Assembly (NCBI GenBank): GCA_022448265.1
Contig: JAKVCC010000011.1
Span: forward strand, 1-64,000
DNA: 64,000 nucleotides
Reading direction: 5' to 3'
Source of the DNA: Pirellulales bacterium
Lineage (GTDB): Bacteria; Planctomycetota; Planctomycetia; Pirellulales; Lacipirellulaceae
The position numbers and the translations under genes were made by a program. A model generated the notes under the pieces. It made no database searches, was not told the origin of the DNA, and saw only the letters and a program-made list of their open reading frames with translations. Position 1 is the first letter of the stretch. Each line of letters opens with the position of its first letter. Positions 17,238 through 26,547 of this stretch are shown piece after piece.

Positions 17238-20200
17238 ATGCAACTGCGATCTCTAATAGTTCTGCTCGCCTTTCTCGTCACCCTCGGCAATGTACCGCTC
17301 TGTGCGGCGCGCCAAGAAGTCTCTCTTTACGCCGGGTGGAAATTTTCCCGGGGTGATCAAGAAGGCGCCCAGAAAGCTGGATTCGACGACGCCAGCTGGC
17401 AATCGGTACAGGTTCCTCACGATTGGGGAATCGCCGGCCCGTACTCCGAGGATAATTCCGTCAGTCTTTCAGAGTTCATGCCGTACGTCCGCTGGACGAA
17501 ACCTGGAGCCGGGGGCTTTTTGCCGCGGGGCATTGGTTGGTACCGCTGTGCCATTACGTTGCCTAAGGACTACGCCGGAAAACGAATCTTTGTCGAGTTT
17601 GACGGCGTCTATCGGAACAGCCAGGTCTGGGTCAACGGGCATCCGGTGGGTCAGCAGGAGAGTGGATATCTGGGGTACGTCTGCGACCTGACCGACCACG
17701 TCACGCTCGGTGCCGCCAACACCCTGGCAGTAAAGGTCGATGCGCGGAAAAAAGAAGGTTGGTGGTACGAGGGAGCCGGCATTTATCGGCCCGTCCGGTT
17801 GGTGGTCACCGATCCGTTACACGTTCCGCAATGGGGGACCTCGGTCACCACGCCAAGCATTGATGGCCAGGCAGCGACGGTAAATATGAAGACCGTCGTC
17901 CAAAACGATTCCGCGCGGGCTGCAACTTGCCGTCTCGAGACGCGCATCGTTGACAGCGAAGGCAATATCGCCGGTCGCCACGAGGCCAGCCACGCCATTG
18001 CGGCTGGCGGAAATTTTAAGTTCGATCAAGACATCCAGGTCCAGCGGCCCACGCTGTGGTCGCCGGAGAATCCGTATTTGTACAAAGTCATCTCCCAGGT
18101 CAGCCGGGACGGCGCGGTAGTGGACAACTACGAGACGCCGCTAGGCATTCGCACCTTCTTTTTTGATCCGGAACTGGGCTTCTTCCTCAACGCGAAACGG
18201 TACAAATTGAAAGGCGTCTGCAATCACGACGACATCGCCGGCCTCGGCGTGGCCGTTCCGTGGCGGATCCACCAGCAGAACATCGAATTCCTTAAAGCGG
18301 CGGGAGGTAACTTTTTGCGGAGCGCGCATAACCCGCACTCCCCAGAGACCCTCGACGCATGCGATCGATTGGGCGTGCTCGTGTGGGATGAAACCCGCTA
18401 CTTCGACGATACCGATTCGGCCTTGGAGTCCATTCGCGAGATGATCCGTCGGGACCGCAATCACCCTAGTATTGTCGTCTGGAGCATGGGCAACGAGGAA
18501 ACCAAGGAGGCCACACCTGAGGGAGTGCGAATCCTTAAGCGAATGCACGAAGTCTGCAAGAACGAGGATCCCACCCGCCCTTCGGCCATCGCCCAGGCCC
18601 ACGGCTGGAACAAGCTGGGATTCAGCGACATCGTCGACGTGATGGGCTACAACTGGCGAGCCCCCAAGGTGGCCGACAAGGATCACAAGCTGTATCCCAA
18701 GCGGGTGAAACTCGGTAGCGAGTACGGATTTCATGGTGGGGCGTGGGATCAGTATGCCCTAAGAGATTACTTTGCCGGGGCGACCATGTGGACCGGGTTC
18801 GACTACCGGGGCGAATCGAACTGGCCGAGCGTACTATGGCCAGGAGGCCTGGGCGACCTATGCCACTTTGCCAAGCCGGCGTTTTATCTTGCCCAGGCTT
18901 TGTGGACCCGCGAGCCGATGCTCTATGTTCGAGCCAAGGGCGGCTGGCGCGGAGCCGACGGCACCAACGTGGTCCTGACAGGTTTTACGAGCTGCGAAGA
19001 GCTGCAGATCTATGTGAACGACACCTTTGTTAAAACCATCAAGCCTGCGGGAGACCGGTCCTTCTGGCAAAGCAAGGGCGTGCTCCGCTACGAAGACGTC
19101 CTGTTTAGCGAAATGATGCCCTATCACCAAGACACTAGCGTGAAGGTGGTCGGACTGGTGGGCGGCATGGAAGTTTGCAGCGAAGTGATTCGCGAGCACC
19201 TTACACCGTCACATATTCGGCTCGCACCCATAACCACGACGTTACTTGCCGATGGTCAGGACGTATGCTCGATCGAAGTCGGCATCTACGACGACCACGG
19301 CAATCTCATGCAAGATGCTGATTCCTTGATCACCTTCGCGGTGGAGGGCGAAGGCGAACTGATCGGGGTCGGAAATGGCGAACAAAGCCTGAAAAAGCGG
19401 ATCGGGGGCCCGTGGGCCTCAATGGGGACGGCCAGCGAGTCCGATCAGGGCCATCAGCGTACGACTCTCAAGGGCAAATGCATTGCCATCGTAAGGGCGT
19501 CGGCCACACCCGGACAAATCCGGGTGACCGCCAGCTCTGAGTCGGGGCTCTCGGCGGAGCCTTTAATCATCCGTACCGAGCCCCTTGGCGAAAATACCGC
19601 GGCAAGCTATGCGGGCCAGCGGGCACCGCTGATGAACGTGAATACCCCTAGCAGAGGGCTCACGTTCGGTGAACTGCAGTTGTCCGCGACAACGATCGAC
19701 CCCAATCAATCGATCAGCGCAAACATCGAGATTAAGAACAACAACTGTATCTATCCGGTGGAAGTGACGCTTGACGTGGACGGGCGGCGAATCTCGGCGG
19801 AGAAGTTTGGTGTGGAGCGGAATGGCGAGCGTCGTATCACGATCCCCACTCCCAAGTTGTTTGTCGCCGGAAAGCACACTCTGGAGGTAGCCACAAACGT
19901 CAACGGGAAGCTGGCGAAAGTGTTTTCCCAGGTTGTCTCTGTCGCTTCTCAACCCGCGCGTTTGCAGGTCACCTCGATCGACGCCCCAAACTACGTCTAC
20001 GCGAAAAAGGAGGTCGCCATTCGCGCGGCGGTCAAAAACATTGGCAGCCTCGCAGCAGTTAACGAGAAGGTATCCATTAAGGTAAATGGAGTGGTGTTGA
20101 GCACCGAGTCGCCCAACCTCCAGCCCGGCGAAACCCGGGAGATTTCGTGTACCTACTTCGTGCCTGCGCAAGGCGACTTATTTCAGCTAGAAGCTGGGCA

Positions 20201-20879
20201 AGCCACGTCGGAGATGGCGGTGCTGCGACCCTTCTCAGCTGCCGAAGGCCTGGAAACCGTAGGCGTGCCGAACACGGTGTCCGGCAAGCTCGGCAAAGCA
20301 CTGAAGCTCGGCGGAGAGTCCGACTATCTCAAGATATCGCCCATCGACCTCAAGAACCGGCCCTTCACGCTGACTGCCTGGTTGAGGATCGACGAGTACA
20401 TCGAGCCGCATGATGAGTTTCCGCTCTTTAGCGGCGGCGTGCAGGAAAAGAGCAAGGGCCTGCACGTTGGCGTGCGCGTGAAGAGGCCGTGGTTCGGCTT
20501 TTACGCGAACGACGTGCAGGGCATATCCGAGTTGAGCACTGGCAAATGGTACTTCCTGGCATTCGTCCAGCAGGCGGAGCATCATGAAGCCCAAACGGGC
20601 CCCGACGAAGCCAAGGAAACCGGCACGCTTCAGAAAGCCTACTGGACCGCCAGCCGGGAGATCTACGTCGACGGCGAGCTGGATATGGCCCGCAAATGCG
20701 AACCCTACCAGGCTACGCTCGACTACGTTGGTACGTTTTGGGGAGACCTCAAGGCCAATGGCGCGCTGGACGAAATCCGCCTCTACGACCGGGCGCTCAG
20801 CGCTGAGGAAGTAAAATCGCTCTTTAGCGATGACCAGTCCATCGAAGACCGGCCCAAGCTATGGCTTAGTTTCGACTAA
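17238..20879 (+). CDS. GH2-family secreted beta-glycosidase with C-terminal LamG domain
   Basis: This protein has 1213 aa from the ATG preceded by gagg at the right distance; the frame opens earlier at 17160 without an SD. The signal peptide is MQLRSLIVLLAFLVTLGN to AA. A GH2 jelly-roll (WQSVQVPHDWGI, GIGWYRC, WYEGAGIYRPV) and an Ig domain lead to the TIM barrel (LKGVCNHDD, FLRSAHNPHSP, WDETRYF). Glu420 in MGNEE is the likely acid/base and Glu495 in GSEYG the likely nucleophile. Ig-like domains follow (ITTTLLADGQDVCSIEVGIYD). At about 1010-1210 there is a concanavalin/LamG domain (GKALKLGGESDYL, RPFTLTAWLRI, LYDRALSAEEV). The fold fits a beta-galactosidase or relative. It probably shares a transcript with the duplicated GH9-like gene. 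Confidence 0.88.
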   Translation: MQLRSLIVLLAFLVTLGNVPLCAARQEVSLYAGWKFSRGDQEGAQKAGFDDASWQSVQVPHDWGIAGPYSEDNSVSLSEFMPYVRWTKPGAGGFLPRGIGWYRCAITLPKDYAGKRIFVEFDGVYRNSQVWVNGHPVGQQESGYLGYVCDLTDHVTLGAANTLAVKVDARKKEGWWYEGAGIYRPVRLVVTDPLHVPQWGTSVTTPSIDGQAATVNMKTVVQNDSARAATCRLETRIVDSEGNIAGRHEASHAIAAGGNFKFDQDIQVQRPTLWSPENPYLYKVISQVSRDGAVVDNYETPLGIRTFFFDPELGFFLNAKRYKLKGVCNHDDIAGLGVAVPWRIHQQNIEFLKAAGGNFLRSAHNPHSPETLDACDRLGVLVWDETRYFDDTDSALESIREMIRRDRNHPSIVVWSMGNEETKEATPEGVRILKRMHEVCKNEDPTRPSAIAQAHGWNKLGFSDIVDVMGYNWRAPKVADKDHKLYPKRVKLGSEYGFHGGAWDQYALRDYFAGATMWTGFDYRGESNWPSVLWPGGLGDLCHFAKPAFYLAQALWTREPMLYVRAKGGWRGADGTNVVLTGFTSCEELQIYVNDTFVKTIKPAGDRSFWQSKGVLRYEDVLFSEMMPYHQDTSVKVVGLVGGMEVCSEVIREHLTPSHIRLAPITTTLLADGQDVCSIEVGIYDDHGNLMQDADSLITFAVEGEGELIGVGNGEQSLKKRIGGPWASMGTASESDQGHQRTTLKGKCIAIVRASATPGQIRVTASSESGLSAEPLIIRTEPLGENTAASYAGQRAPLMNVNTPSRGLTFGELQLSATTIDPNQSISANIEIKNNNCIYPVEVTLDVDGRRISAEKFGVERNGERRITIPTPKLFVAGKHTLEVATNVNGKLAKVFSQVVSVASQPARLQVTSIDAPNYVYAKKEVAIRAAVKNIGSLAAVNEKVSIKVNGVVLSTESPNLQPGETREISCTYFVPAQGDLFQLEAGQATSEMAVLRPFSAAEGLETVGVPNTVSGKLGKALKLGGESDYLKISPIDLKNRPFTLTAWLRIDEYIEPHDEFPLFSGGVQEKSKGLHVGVRVKRPWFGFYANDVQGISELSTGKWYFLAFVQQAEHHEAQTGPDEAKETGTLQKAYWTASREIYVDGELDMARKCEPYQATLDYVGTFWGDLKANGALDEIRLYDRALSAEEVKSLFSDDQSIEDRPKLWLSFD

Positions 20880-20882
20880 AAC

Positions 20883-21785
20883 TTACGATCCACTGGCTTC
20901 GAAATCTGCCTTGGCTTTAACTTCCTGCGCTGCGGAAAGCTCAGGATTTGGCGTCGCGTCGCCTTGCTCCCAACCCATAATCCACTCCACTCCACCCAGC
21001 AGGGAGTCCATGTACATGGGATTGGTCCAAACGTCCTGGCGATGGCCAAGGCTCATGTGCAGCACTTTGCCCTCGCCGTAGTTTTTCACCCAGGCGATCG
21101 GGACGTGATAGGGCTGCTTCAACTTGGTCTTGGCCATATTGAGGCTCATCAGCACCCGCACCTTCTCAGGCTGCCAGTTCCGGAATTTGTAAATTTCGTC
21201 AGTGATGACAAACTCCTGGCCCCACGGACGACTGACCGGATGCTCCGTGTCGTGCACAGTGACGGCGACAGTCTCCAGATGGCTCCAGGGATGCCCGTCG
21301 AAGGTTCCGCCAAGCATATTCCAGTAGGGCTCGTAATTGTTGAACGTGTCGGCCGCCGAATGGGTACCGATCACGCCGTGCCCCTTTTGTTTCAGCCAAT
21401 CGTTGAAAAAGTAATCAAGCGTTTCCTCTGCAATTGGCAGATTGCCGGTGGTGTAGAAGAAGACAATGTCGTAAAAATCGAGGCGCTCCTTGGTAAATTC
21501 AAGCGTGACGTCCTGGGTGCAATCAACACGAAAAAGCCCGCTGGTGATGCCCAGTTCATTGATTGCCCTTTCGGCGGGCGACAATTGTCGAGGTTGGCGG
21601 GTAACCGAACCGTGCCTAAATCCGACGCTTTGCGTCACCATCAGTATGCGACATTTCTTCTTCGCCGGCGCCGACTCCTCCGCACGGCAAAGCGAAGCAG
21701 CGTTCCACGACAAGAGAGTCACGCATATTGTTCCTAGAGTCGTCAGCAAAATCGCGCGAGCGGTTCGGAGTCGTAGCTCTATCAT
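20883..21785 (-). CDS. ThuA-domain protein (trehalose-utilisation-like), exported
   Basis: This protein has 300 aa. I start at 21785 (MIELRLRTARAIL) because AGGAT lies 7-8 nt before it and a signal peptide follows; the frame extends to 21845. The body is a ThuA class I glutamine-amidotransferase-like fold: ILMVTQSVGFRHGSV, YDIVFFYTTGNLP, GHGVIGTHSAADTF, YWNMLGGTFDGHPW and a C-terminal MSLGHRQDVW. ThuA proteins act in disaccharide or keto-sugar catabolism, and exported versions are common in planctomycetes beside Gfo/Idh/MocA and DUF1080 genes, as here. The reaction is not settled. The gene converges on the GH2 gene with a 3-bp gap. Confidence 0.9.
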   Translation of the reverse strand: MIELRLRTARAILLTTLGTICVTLLSWNAASLCRAEESAPAKKKCRILMVTQSVGFRHGSVTRQPRQLSPAERAINELGITSGLFRVDCTQDVTLEFTKERLDFYDIVFFYTTGNLPIAEETLDYFFNDWLKQKGHGVIGTHSAADTFNNYEPYWNMLGGTFDGHPWSHLETVAVTVHDTEHPVSRPWGQEFVITDEIYKFRNWQPEKVRVLMSLNMAKTKLKQPYHVPIAWVKNYGEGKVLHMSLGHRQDVWTNPMYMDSLLGGVEWIMGWEQGDATPNPELSAAQEVKAKADFEASGS

Positions 21786-22044
21786 ATTGGATCCTAAATC
21801 TTTCATTAGTATGCAGATGGAGGAACTTGTGCGACGAATAGACAAATAGTAGCGGGCCGCACTTGCAGGTCATATCGTACAGCATGCGACAATCTTCTCG
21901 CCAGGGCGCCCCACGCAACCGAGCGAGCGGGAATACCTGCTCTATGCGATAGCCGGCCCAAATATTGCGATCCCTGGGACCGGCGTCTAGAATCTGGATT
22001 TATCTGTAGAATTCTCCCACACGCACATTTGGTATCGATTCGTT

Positions 22045-23397
22045 ATGCAAAGTACCATGCCATCCTCCCGCCGGAATTTTATCAAGAATGCCACAGCATT
22101 TTCGTCGGCGTTGGCGCTGCCAGGCCGCGTTTTGGGTAAAGGCCGCCAGTCGCCCAACTCCAAGCTGAATATCGCGTGCGTCGGCAATGGAGGTGTCGGC
22201 AGCTACGATACACGGAATATGCGGAAGGCGGGCGAAAACGTGGTCGCGCTTTGTGATGTGGATGACCAGCGCGCCGCTCCGACATTCAAGGAGTTTTCCA
22301 GGGCCAAGAAATACAAAGATTACCGCAAGATGCTCGACGAAATGGAATCCCAGATTGACGCTGTGACCATTTCCGTACCCGACCATATGCATTATCCGAT
22401 CGCCATGCGCGCGATGGAGGCGGGCAAGCACGTTTTTGTTCAAAAGCCGATGGCGCACACCGTGTGGGAGGTCCGCCAGATGACACTCGCCGCCCGCAAA
22501 CACAAGGTGGCGACGCAAATGGGTATCCAAGGGCATGCAGGAGAAGATACACGGGTTATCCGCGAGTGGATCGCCGATGGCGCGATTGGCAAAATCCGAG
22601 AAGTACACTGTTGGACGAATAAGCCGGCCGGCGCCTGGCGACAAGGGATCGACCGGCCCACAGAAACTCCTCCTACGCCGGCAACCCTAGACTGGAACCT
22701 CTGGCAGGGCGTCGCGCCAGAGCGTCCGTACCACCCTTCCTATTGCCCTTTCCACTGGCGAGGGTGGTGGGATTTCGGCTCGTGTGTGATTGGCGATATG
22801 GGCTGCCATGTACTAGACCATCCTTTCACGGCCTTGCAGCTTGGCCCGCCAAAGCACGTTGAGGCCTACACCACGCCGTTCAATGAAGAGACCGGCCCGC
22901 TCTCGTCCCTGGTCCACTATCACTTTCCCGCCCGAGGCGAATTACCCCCAGTGCGGTTGTCCTGGTACGACGGCGGCATCATGCCCCCCTGGCCCCAGGA
23001 GTTGGAACAAGGCCGCCGCCGTGGTAATAACGAGGGAGTCATGTTCCTCGGCGAAGGTGGCATGATTACCTGCGGCTGTTACGGCAACGACCCCCATATT
23101 ATCCCCGAGACGACCCGGAAAGCCTACAAGCTGCCGACCGCGACGATCCCGCGCTCGCCCGGACACTACCAGGAGTGGCTTGACGCCTGCAAAGGCGGAC
23201 CACCCGCCGGGGCCAACTTCGACTTTGCGGGCCCCCTCACCGAAATGGTCCAATTGGGCAATGTGGCCATTCGATCGACCGCGCGCCTGAAACAGAGCGG
23301 CTACGACCATCGGCTGGACTGGGACTCGGAAAACTTGAGAATCACCAACGTGCCGGAAGCCAATGACCTGCTCCGTCTAGAGCATCGAAAATTTTAG
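22045..23397 (+). CDS. Gfo/Idh/MocA-family NAD(P)-dependent oxidoreductase, Tat signal
   Basis: This 450-aa protein has a twin-arginine signal (SSRRNFIKNATAF), so it is exported folded, probably with its nicotinamide cofactor bound. The Rossmann motif is LNIACVGNGGVGSY (about 41-54), the acidic residue closing the second strand is in ALCDVDD, and the EKP-type motif reads VQKP (132-135), with Gln in place of Glu but Lys and Pro kept. The C-terminal alpha/beta domain includes WWDFGSCVIGDMGCHVLDHPF. Family members oxidise or reduce sugar hydroxyls, for example to 3-keto sugars. With ThuA divergent on one side and a DUF1080 gene after it, a periplasmic keto-sugar route is a reasonable inference. 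No clear SD; an alternative Met lies at codon 5. Confidence 0.92.
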   Translation: MQSTMPSSRRNFIKNATAFSSALALPGRVLGKGRQSPNSKLNIACVGNGGVGSYDTRNMRKAGENVVALCDVDDQRAAPTFKEFSRAKKYKDYRKMLDEMESQIDAVTISVPDHMHYPIAMRAMEAGKHVFVQKPMAHTVWEVRQMTLAARKHKVATQMGIQGHAGEDTRVIREWIADGAIGKIREVHCWTNKPAGAWRQGIDRPTETPPTPATLDWNLWQGVAPERPYHPSYCPFHWRGWWDFGSCVIGDMGCHVLDHPFTALQLGPPKHVEAYTTPFNEETGPLSSLVHYHFPARGELPPVRLSWYDGGIMPPWPQELEQGRRRGNNEGVMFLGEGGMITCGCYGNDPHIIPETTRKAYKLPTATIPRSPGHYQEWLDACKGGPPAGANFDFAGPLTEMVQLGNVAIRSTARLKQSGYDHRLDWDSENLRITNVPEANDLLRLEHRKF

Positions 23398-23660
23398 ACT
23401 TTGCACCCCCTATGCGCGGTCCTTAGCGACTCTAGTGCCGGCTGCATCCGCATGGCCCGCCTGTTCCCGGCGAAATCAACCCGTTTCCGGAAGGAGTTGC
23501 TCCGCTTGACGCCCAACTCGCCGATGTGATCCACAGGGCCTTGTGTTAGAATTGAGAACTCATCGGGTATATGCGGTGGGAGCGGCGTGCGAGTTTCAGT
23601 CGGAACCCGGACCCGGCCATCCCGCGACTACCAGAAATTGTTTTCAGGGGAAACTACGAC

Positions 23661-24392
23661 ATGAGTATTCGAGCTATCGTCGGCGCAACTGGACTGCTGG
23701 TCGCGTCAACCGAGTTACCGACCGACCAGACAGCTGTTGCCTGGACTGGCGGGACTCCATTTGCCGAAGTGCTGCAGAAACTTCCGAAAACCGAAGATCC
23801 GGTACACCTTTTTAATGGTAAGGACCTCAGCGGCTGGGACGGCGCTGAAGGTTATTGGTCAGTTGACCAGGCGGGCATTCGCGGAGCCAACGACAAACCG
23901 TTGCCGTCGAGCACCTATTTGTTCACCCAGGAAGAGTACCGCAACTTTCGCCTACTCTTGGAAGCCAGACAAACGGTTTCGTCCCAACATTCCGACATGC
24001 ATACGGCGGTTGCCGCGCTGGGCAAACGATTCACCGACACCGGCGACAACGCGCACGGCTTTCGCGGCCCGCTATTAATGTTTTGTCATGATTGGGGCAT
24101 TTGGGACGCCTACAGGCGGAATCGGATCGCTCCCATGGGACCAGGGCCCAAAGTGGAGAACGTAGGCGATTGGAATCTGATCGAGATTCTTGTGATTGGC
24201 AATCGCATTCGTTTGGTGGCCAACGGGACACTCGTATTTGATTTCACCGACGAGCCTGATATGCTACAAGCTTCTCCGATCGGGCTGCAGTTACATTCCA
24301 ACGACCGGCCCCAGCAGCACCATTTTCGTGGCCTAGTACTCACCAAAGACCCCACAGATCAGTTGATCACATCGGGCGGGCCTACTCCTTAA
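23661..24392 (+). CDS. DUF1080 (3-keto-disaccharide hydrolase-like) protein
   Basis: This protein has 243 aa from the ATG preceded by caggggaa; the frame opens at 23571 without an SD. The N-terminus (MSIRAIVGATGLLVASTE) is a weak signal peptide. The DUF1080 signature is clear: VHLFNGKDLSGWDG, YWSVDQAGIRG, YRNFRLLLEAR, GPLLMFCHDWGIWDAYRRNRI, NLIEILVIGNRIRLVANG and PIGLQLHSND. The fold is a concanavalin-like jelly roll. Some members hydrolyse 3-keto-glucosides, which suits the Gfo/Idh/MocA gene upstream. Localisation outside the cytoplasm is likely but the signal is not strong. Confidence 0.9.
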   Translation: MSIRAIVGATGLLVASTELPTDQTAVAWTGGTPFAEVLQKLPKTEDPVHLFNGKDLSGWDGAEGYWSVDQAGIRGANDKPLPSSTYLFTQEEYRNFRLLLEARQTVSSQHSDMHTAVAALGKRFTDTGDNAHGFRGPLLMFCHDWGIWDAYRRNRIAPMGPGPKVENVGDWNLIEILVIGNRIRLVANGTLVFDFTDEPDMLQASPIGLQLHSNDRPQQHHFRGLVLTKDPTDQLITSGGPTP

Positions 24393-24572
24393 AAGACGCA
24401 AGCAGCATCGATGGCTTCCAACCAACGAAACGGGGCAGCTTGCCTGCATAATGATCGCCGCTGGGCTAGCTCTGGCCCCCCTGTACGGAGCGGCACGCCG
24501 GGGGCATGCTATCAGCGGGCGTTTTGGGGACTGGCGGCGGACTACTCGATTCAATTGAAAGGCAGACAATCG

Positions 24573-26516
24573 ATGCGGCTTAGCAATGGGGGTACTGCTG
24601 TAATTTGGGCTGGGTGGGTGTTTCTGTGCCTACTGGGCACCGGCTGTGGAGATACGGACTCGGCCAAAACAGCAGACCCGGATGGCTCTGGGGCGCCCGC
24701 TGCTACTGCGTCGACAGACCACGCTCCATCGCTCAACGGGGTCGAACTTAAGGAACTTCCTGACGGCAGTTTTGCGCCAACAACCGTAATTCCCGTCTCC
24801 GTTTCGTCGGCTAAGGCAACACAGGCTGACCGCTTGGCCTCCAAACGGGAGGCCCACGCAGACGACTGGAAATCGGAAGTTGCCAATGCCGATGTCGCAG
24901 CCCAATTGAAAGAATTAAAAAAACTTATAGAGGCCGTCTCCCAAGGGAAGCCCCTTCAGAGCCAGGGCCTAGTATCAGCTGGATTTGTAGGGACGTCGTT
25001 GCGGCCACAACAGCTCGACATGACGAAGTTGGCCGAAGGGATCGGCGTCCGCACCGCGTCGGCCGCGGGCGGTGAAGTGGCACAAGAATATCGAGGATTG
25101 GACGGGTTTGCGGAACAGATTTCGGATCTCATCACGCCACTGCTTCCCTGTGAAGTCCGGCACATCAAGTTCAAATTGGTGCGAATCGATTCGGTAGAGG
25201 ACGTCGTGAGCACGCGTATGATCTATCAGGCATCCTTCCAGGGGGAAGGCCGCACCATTCAGCAGGCCGCCCAGTGGACGTGCCGATGGCAGCGTAGTGA
25301 TGAGCTGAATCCACCACTGAGGCTTAGCGAATTGCACGCGACCGACTATGAAGAGGCCGAGTGCACCAATCCGTCCGGCTCGCTATTTACCGACTGCACC
25401 AATTCAGTCCTGGGGGCAAACCCGTCCTACCCTCGGCAAACGCTGCCTGGTATCCCCCATTGGTCGAGTCGGATCACACGGCAATTTGTCTCCCATTTTG
25501 GCCACCACGGCATTGCTCTGGGCGACGTCAACGGAGATGGACTGGATGATCTGTATGCATGCGACACGGGCGGTCTGCCCAATCGGCTTTATCTTCAGAA
25601 CCCTGATGGGACCGCAACGGATGCCTCCGCTACTGCCGGCGTCGATATCATGGAAGATTCACTGGGGGCCTTGCTGCTAGATCTCGACAATGACGGCGAT
25701 CAAGATCTGGTGGTCGCTACCGATCCAAATATCTTGATTTACGAGAACGACGGGACTGGCGTATTTGTCCAAAAACAAAGCCACGTCGCCAATAGCGACG
25801 CCTACAGTTTGTGCGCAGCCGATTTTGACCAGGATCGCGATCTCGATGTGTACGTGTGCGGCTACAACGCGCTACGCCCCGACGCTATGGGTGGCGGTCT
25901 GCCTTTTCCGCTGCCCTACGACGACGCGAACAACGGTGGCCGCAACTTGCTATTGCGAAATGAGGGCAGTCTTACGTTTACCGATGCCACGGACGAAACT
26001 GGATTAGATGCCGACAATCGCCGCTTTAGCTTGGCCGCTTCGTGGGAAGATTTTGACAACGACGGCGACCTGGATTTATATGTCGCAAACGACTTTGGAA
26101 GAAACTGCCTTTACCGCAACGACAAGGGCAAGTTTACAAATATTGCTGCAGCCGCCGGTGTCGAAGACCAGGCGTCGGGCATGTCCGTAAGTTGGGGCGA
26201 CTTTGACCGTGACGGTTGGATGGATGTGTATGTAAGCAACATGTTTTCTGCGGCCGGCAATCGCATCACCTACCAGAGCCAGTTTTCCGAAGGTCTGCAG
26301 GAGGGCACGGTGCGCAGCTTGCGCCGTATGGCGCGCGGCAATACATTATTTCGCAACCAGGGGGATGGCACGTTTCGTGACATCAGCCTTGCTGCGGGTG
26401 TCACGTTGGGACGGTGGGCCTGGGCGTCGCGATTTGCCGACCTAAATAACGATGGCTGGCAAGACCTGGTCGTGGCAAATGGCTATGTGACCAACGAAGA
26501 TAGCGACGATTTGTGA
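24573..26516 (+). CDS. Selenoprotein candidate A, part 1: lipoprotein signal and FG-GAP repeats to UGA
   Basis: These are codons 1-648 of a 1440-codon frame that continues unshifted to 28895. The ATG follows aaagg; the frame opens earlier at 24411. A lipoprotein signal ends LLGTGC. A linker and an alpha/beta region run to about residue 300. Six FG-GAP/VCBS calcium loops follow (DVNGDGLDD, DLDNDGDQD, DFDQDRDLD, DFDNDGDLD, DFDRDGWMD, DLNNDGWQD). The seventh loop lies after the UGA, so stopping here would leave the propeller open. The last residues, NGYVTNEDSDDL, match the paralogue at 48021-50090 up to its own UGA. The UGA at 26514-26516 is read as selenocysteine 648 because of the adjacent SECIS-like hairpin. 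The protein is probably anchored on the periplasmic or outer face. If the UGA is a real stop, this is a 647-aa protein. Confidence 0.88.
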   Translation: MRLSNGGTAVIWAGWVFLCLLGTGCGDTDSAKTADPDGSGAPAATASTDHAPSLNGVELKELPDGSFAPTTVIPVSVSSAKATQADRLASKREAHADDWKSEVANADVAAQLKELKKLIEAVSQGKPLQSQGLVSAGFVGTSLRPQQLDMTKLAEGIGVRTASAAGGEVAQEYRGLDGFAEQISDLITPLLPCEVRHIKFKLVRIDSVEDVVSTRMIYQASFQGEGRTIQQAAQWTCRWQRSDELNPPLRLSELHATDYEEAECTNPSGSLFTDCTNSVLGANPSYPRQTLPGIPHWSSRITRQFVSHFGHHGIALGDVNGDGLDDLYACDTGGLPNRLYLQNPDGTATDASATAGVDIMEDSLGALLLDLDNDGDQDLVVATDPNILIYENDGTGVFVQKQSHVANSDAYSLCAADFDQDRDLDVYVCGYNALRPDAMGGGLPFPLPYDDANNGGRNLLLRNEGSLTFTDATDETGLDADNRRFSLAASWEDFDNDGDLDLYVANDFGRNCLYRNDKGKFTNIAAAAGVEDQASGMSVSWGDFDRDGWMDVYVSNMFSAAGNRITYQSQFSEGLQEGTVRSLRRMARGNTLFRNQGDGTFRDISLAAGVTLGRWAWASRFADLNNDGWQDLVVANGYVTNEDSDDL

Positions 26517-26547
26517 AGTTTCTTTTGGCGGCAGGTCGTGTCGCCAG
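26508..26547 (+). promoter_or_regulatory. Bacterial SECIS-like stem-loop at in-frame UGA (locus A)
   Basis: The UGA is at 26514-26516. The 5' arm is 26526-26533, the apical loop ggtcg 26534-26538 and the 3' arm 26539-26546: eight pairs with one G-U, plus a possible U-G at 26525/26547. The loop GGU begins 17 nt after the UGA, close to the 18 nt of E. coli fdhF as I recall it, and the GCAGGUC core is the same as in fdhF. SelB would bind the loop and deliver selenocysteinyl-tRNA. Block 26508-26540 is identical to 47997-48029 in the paralogue. Confidence 0.85.
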
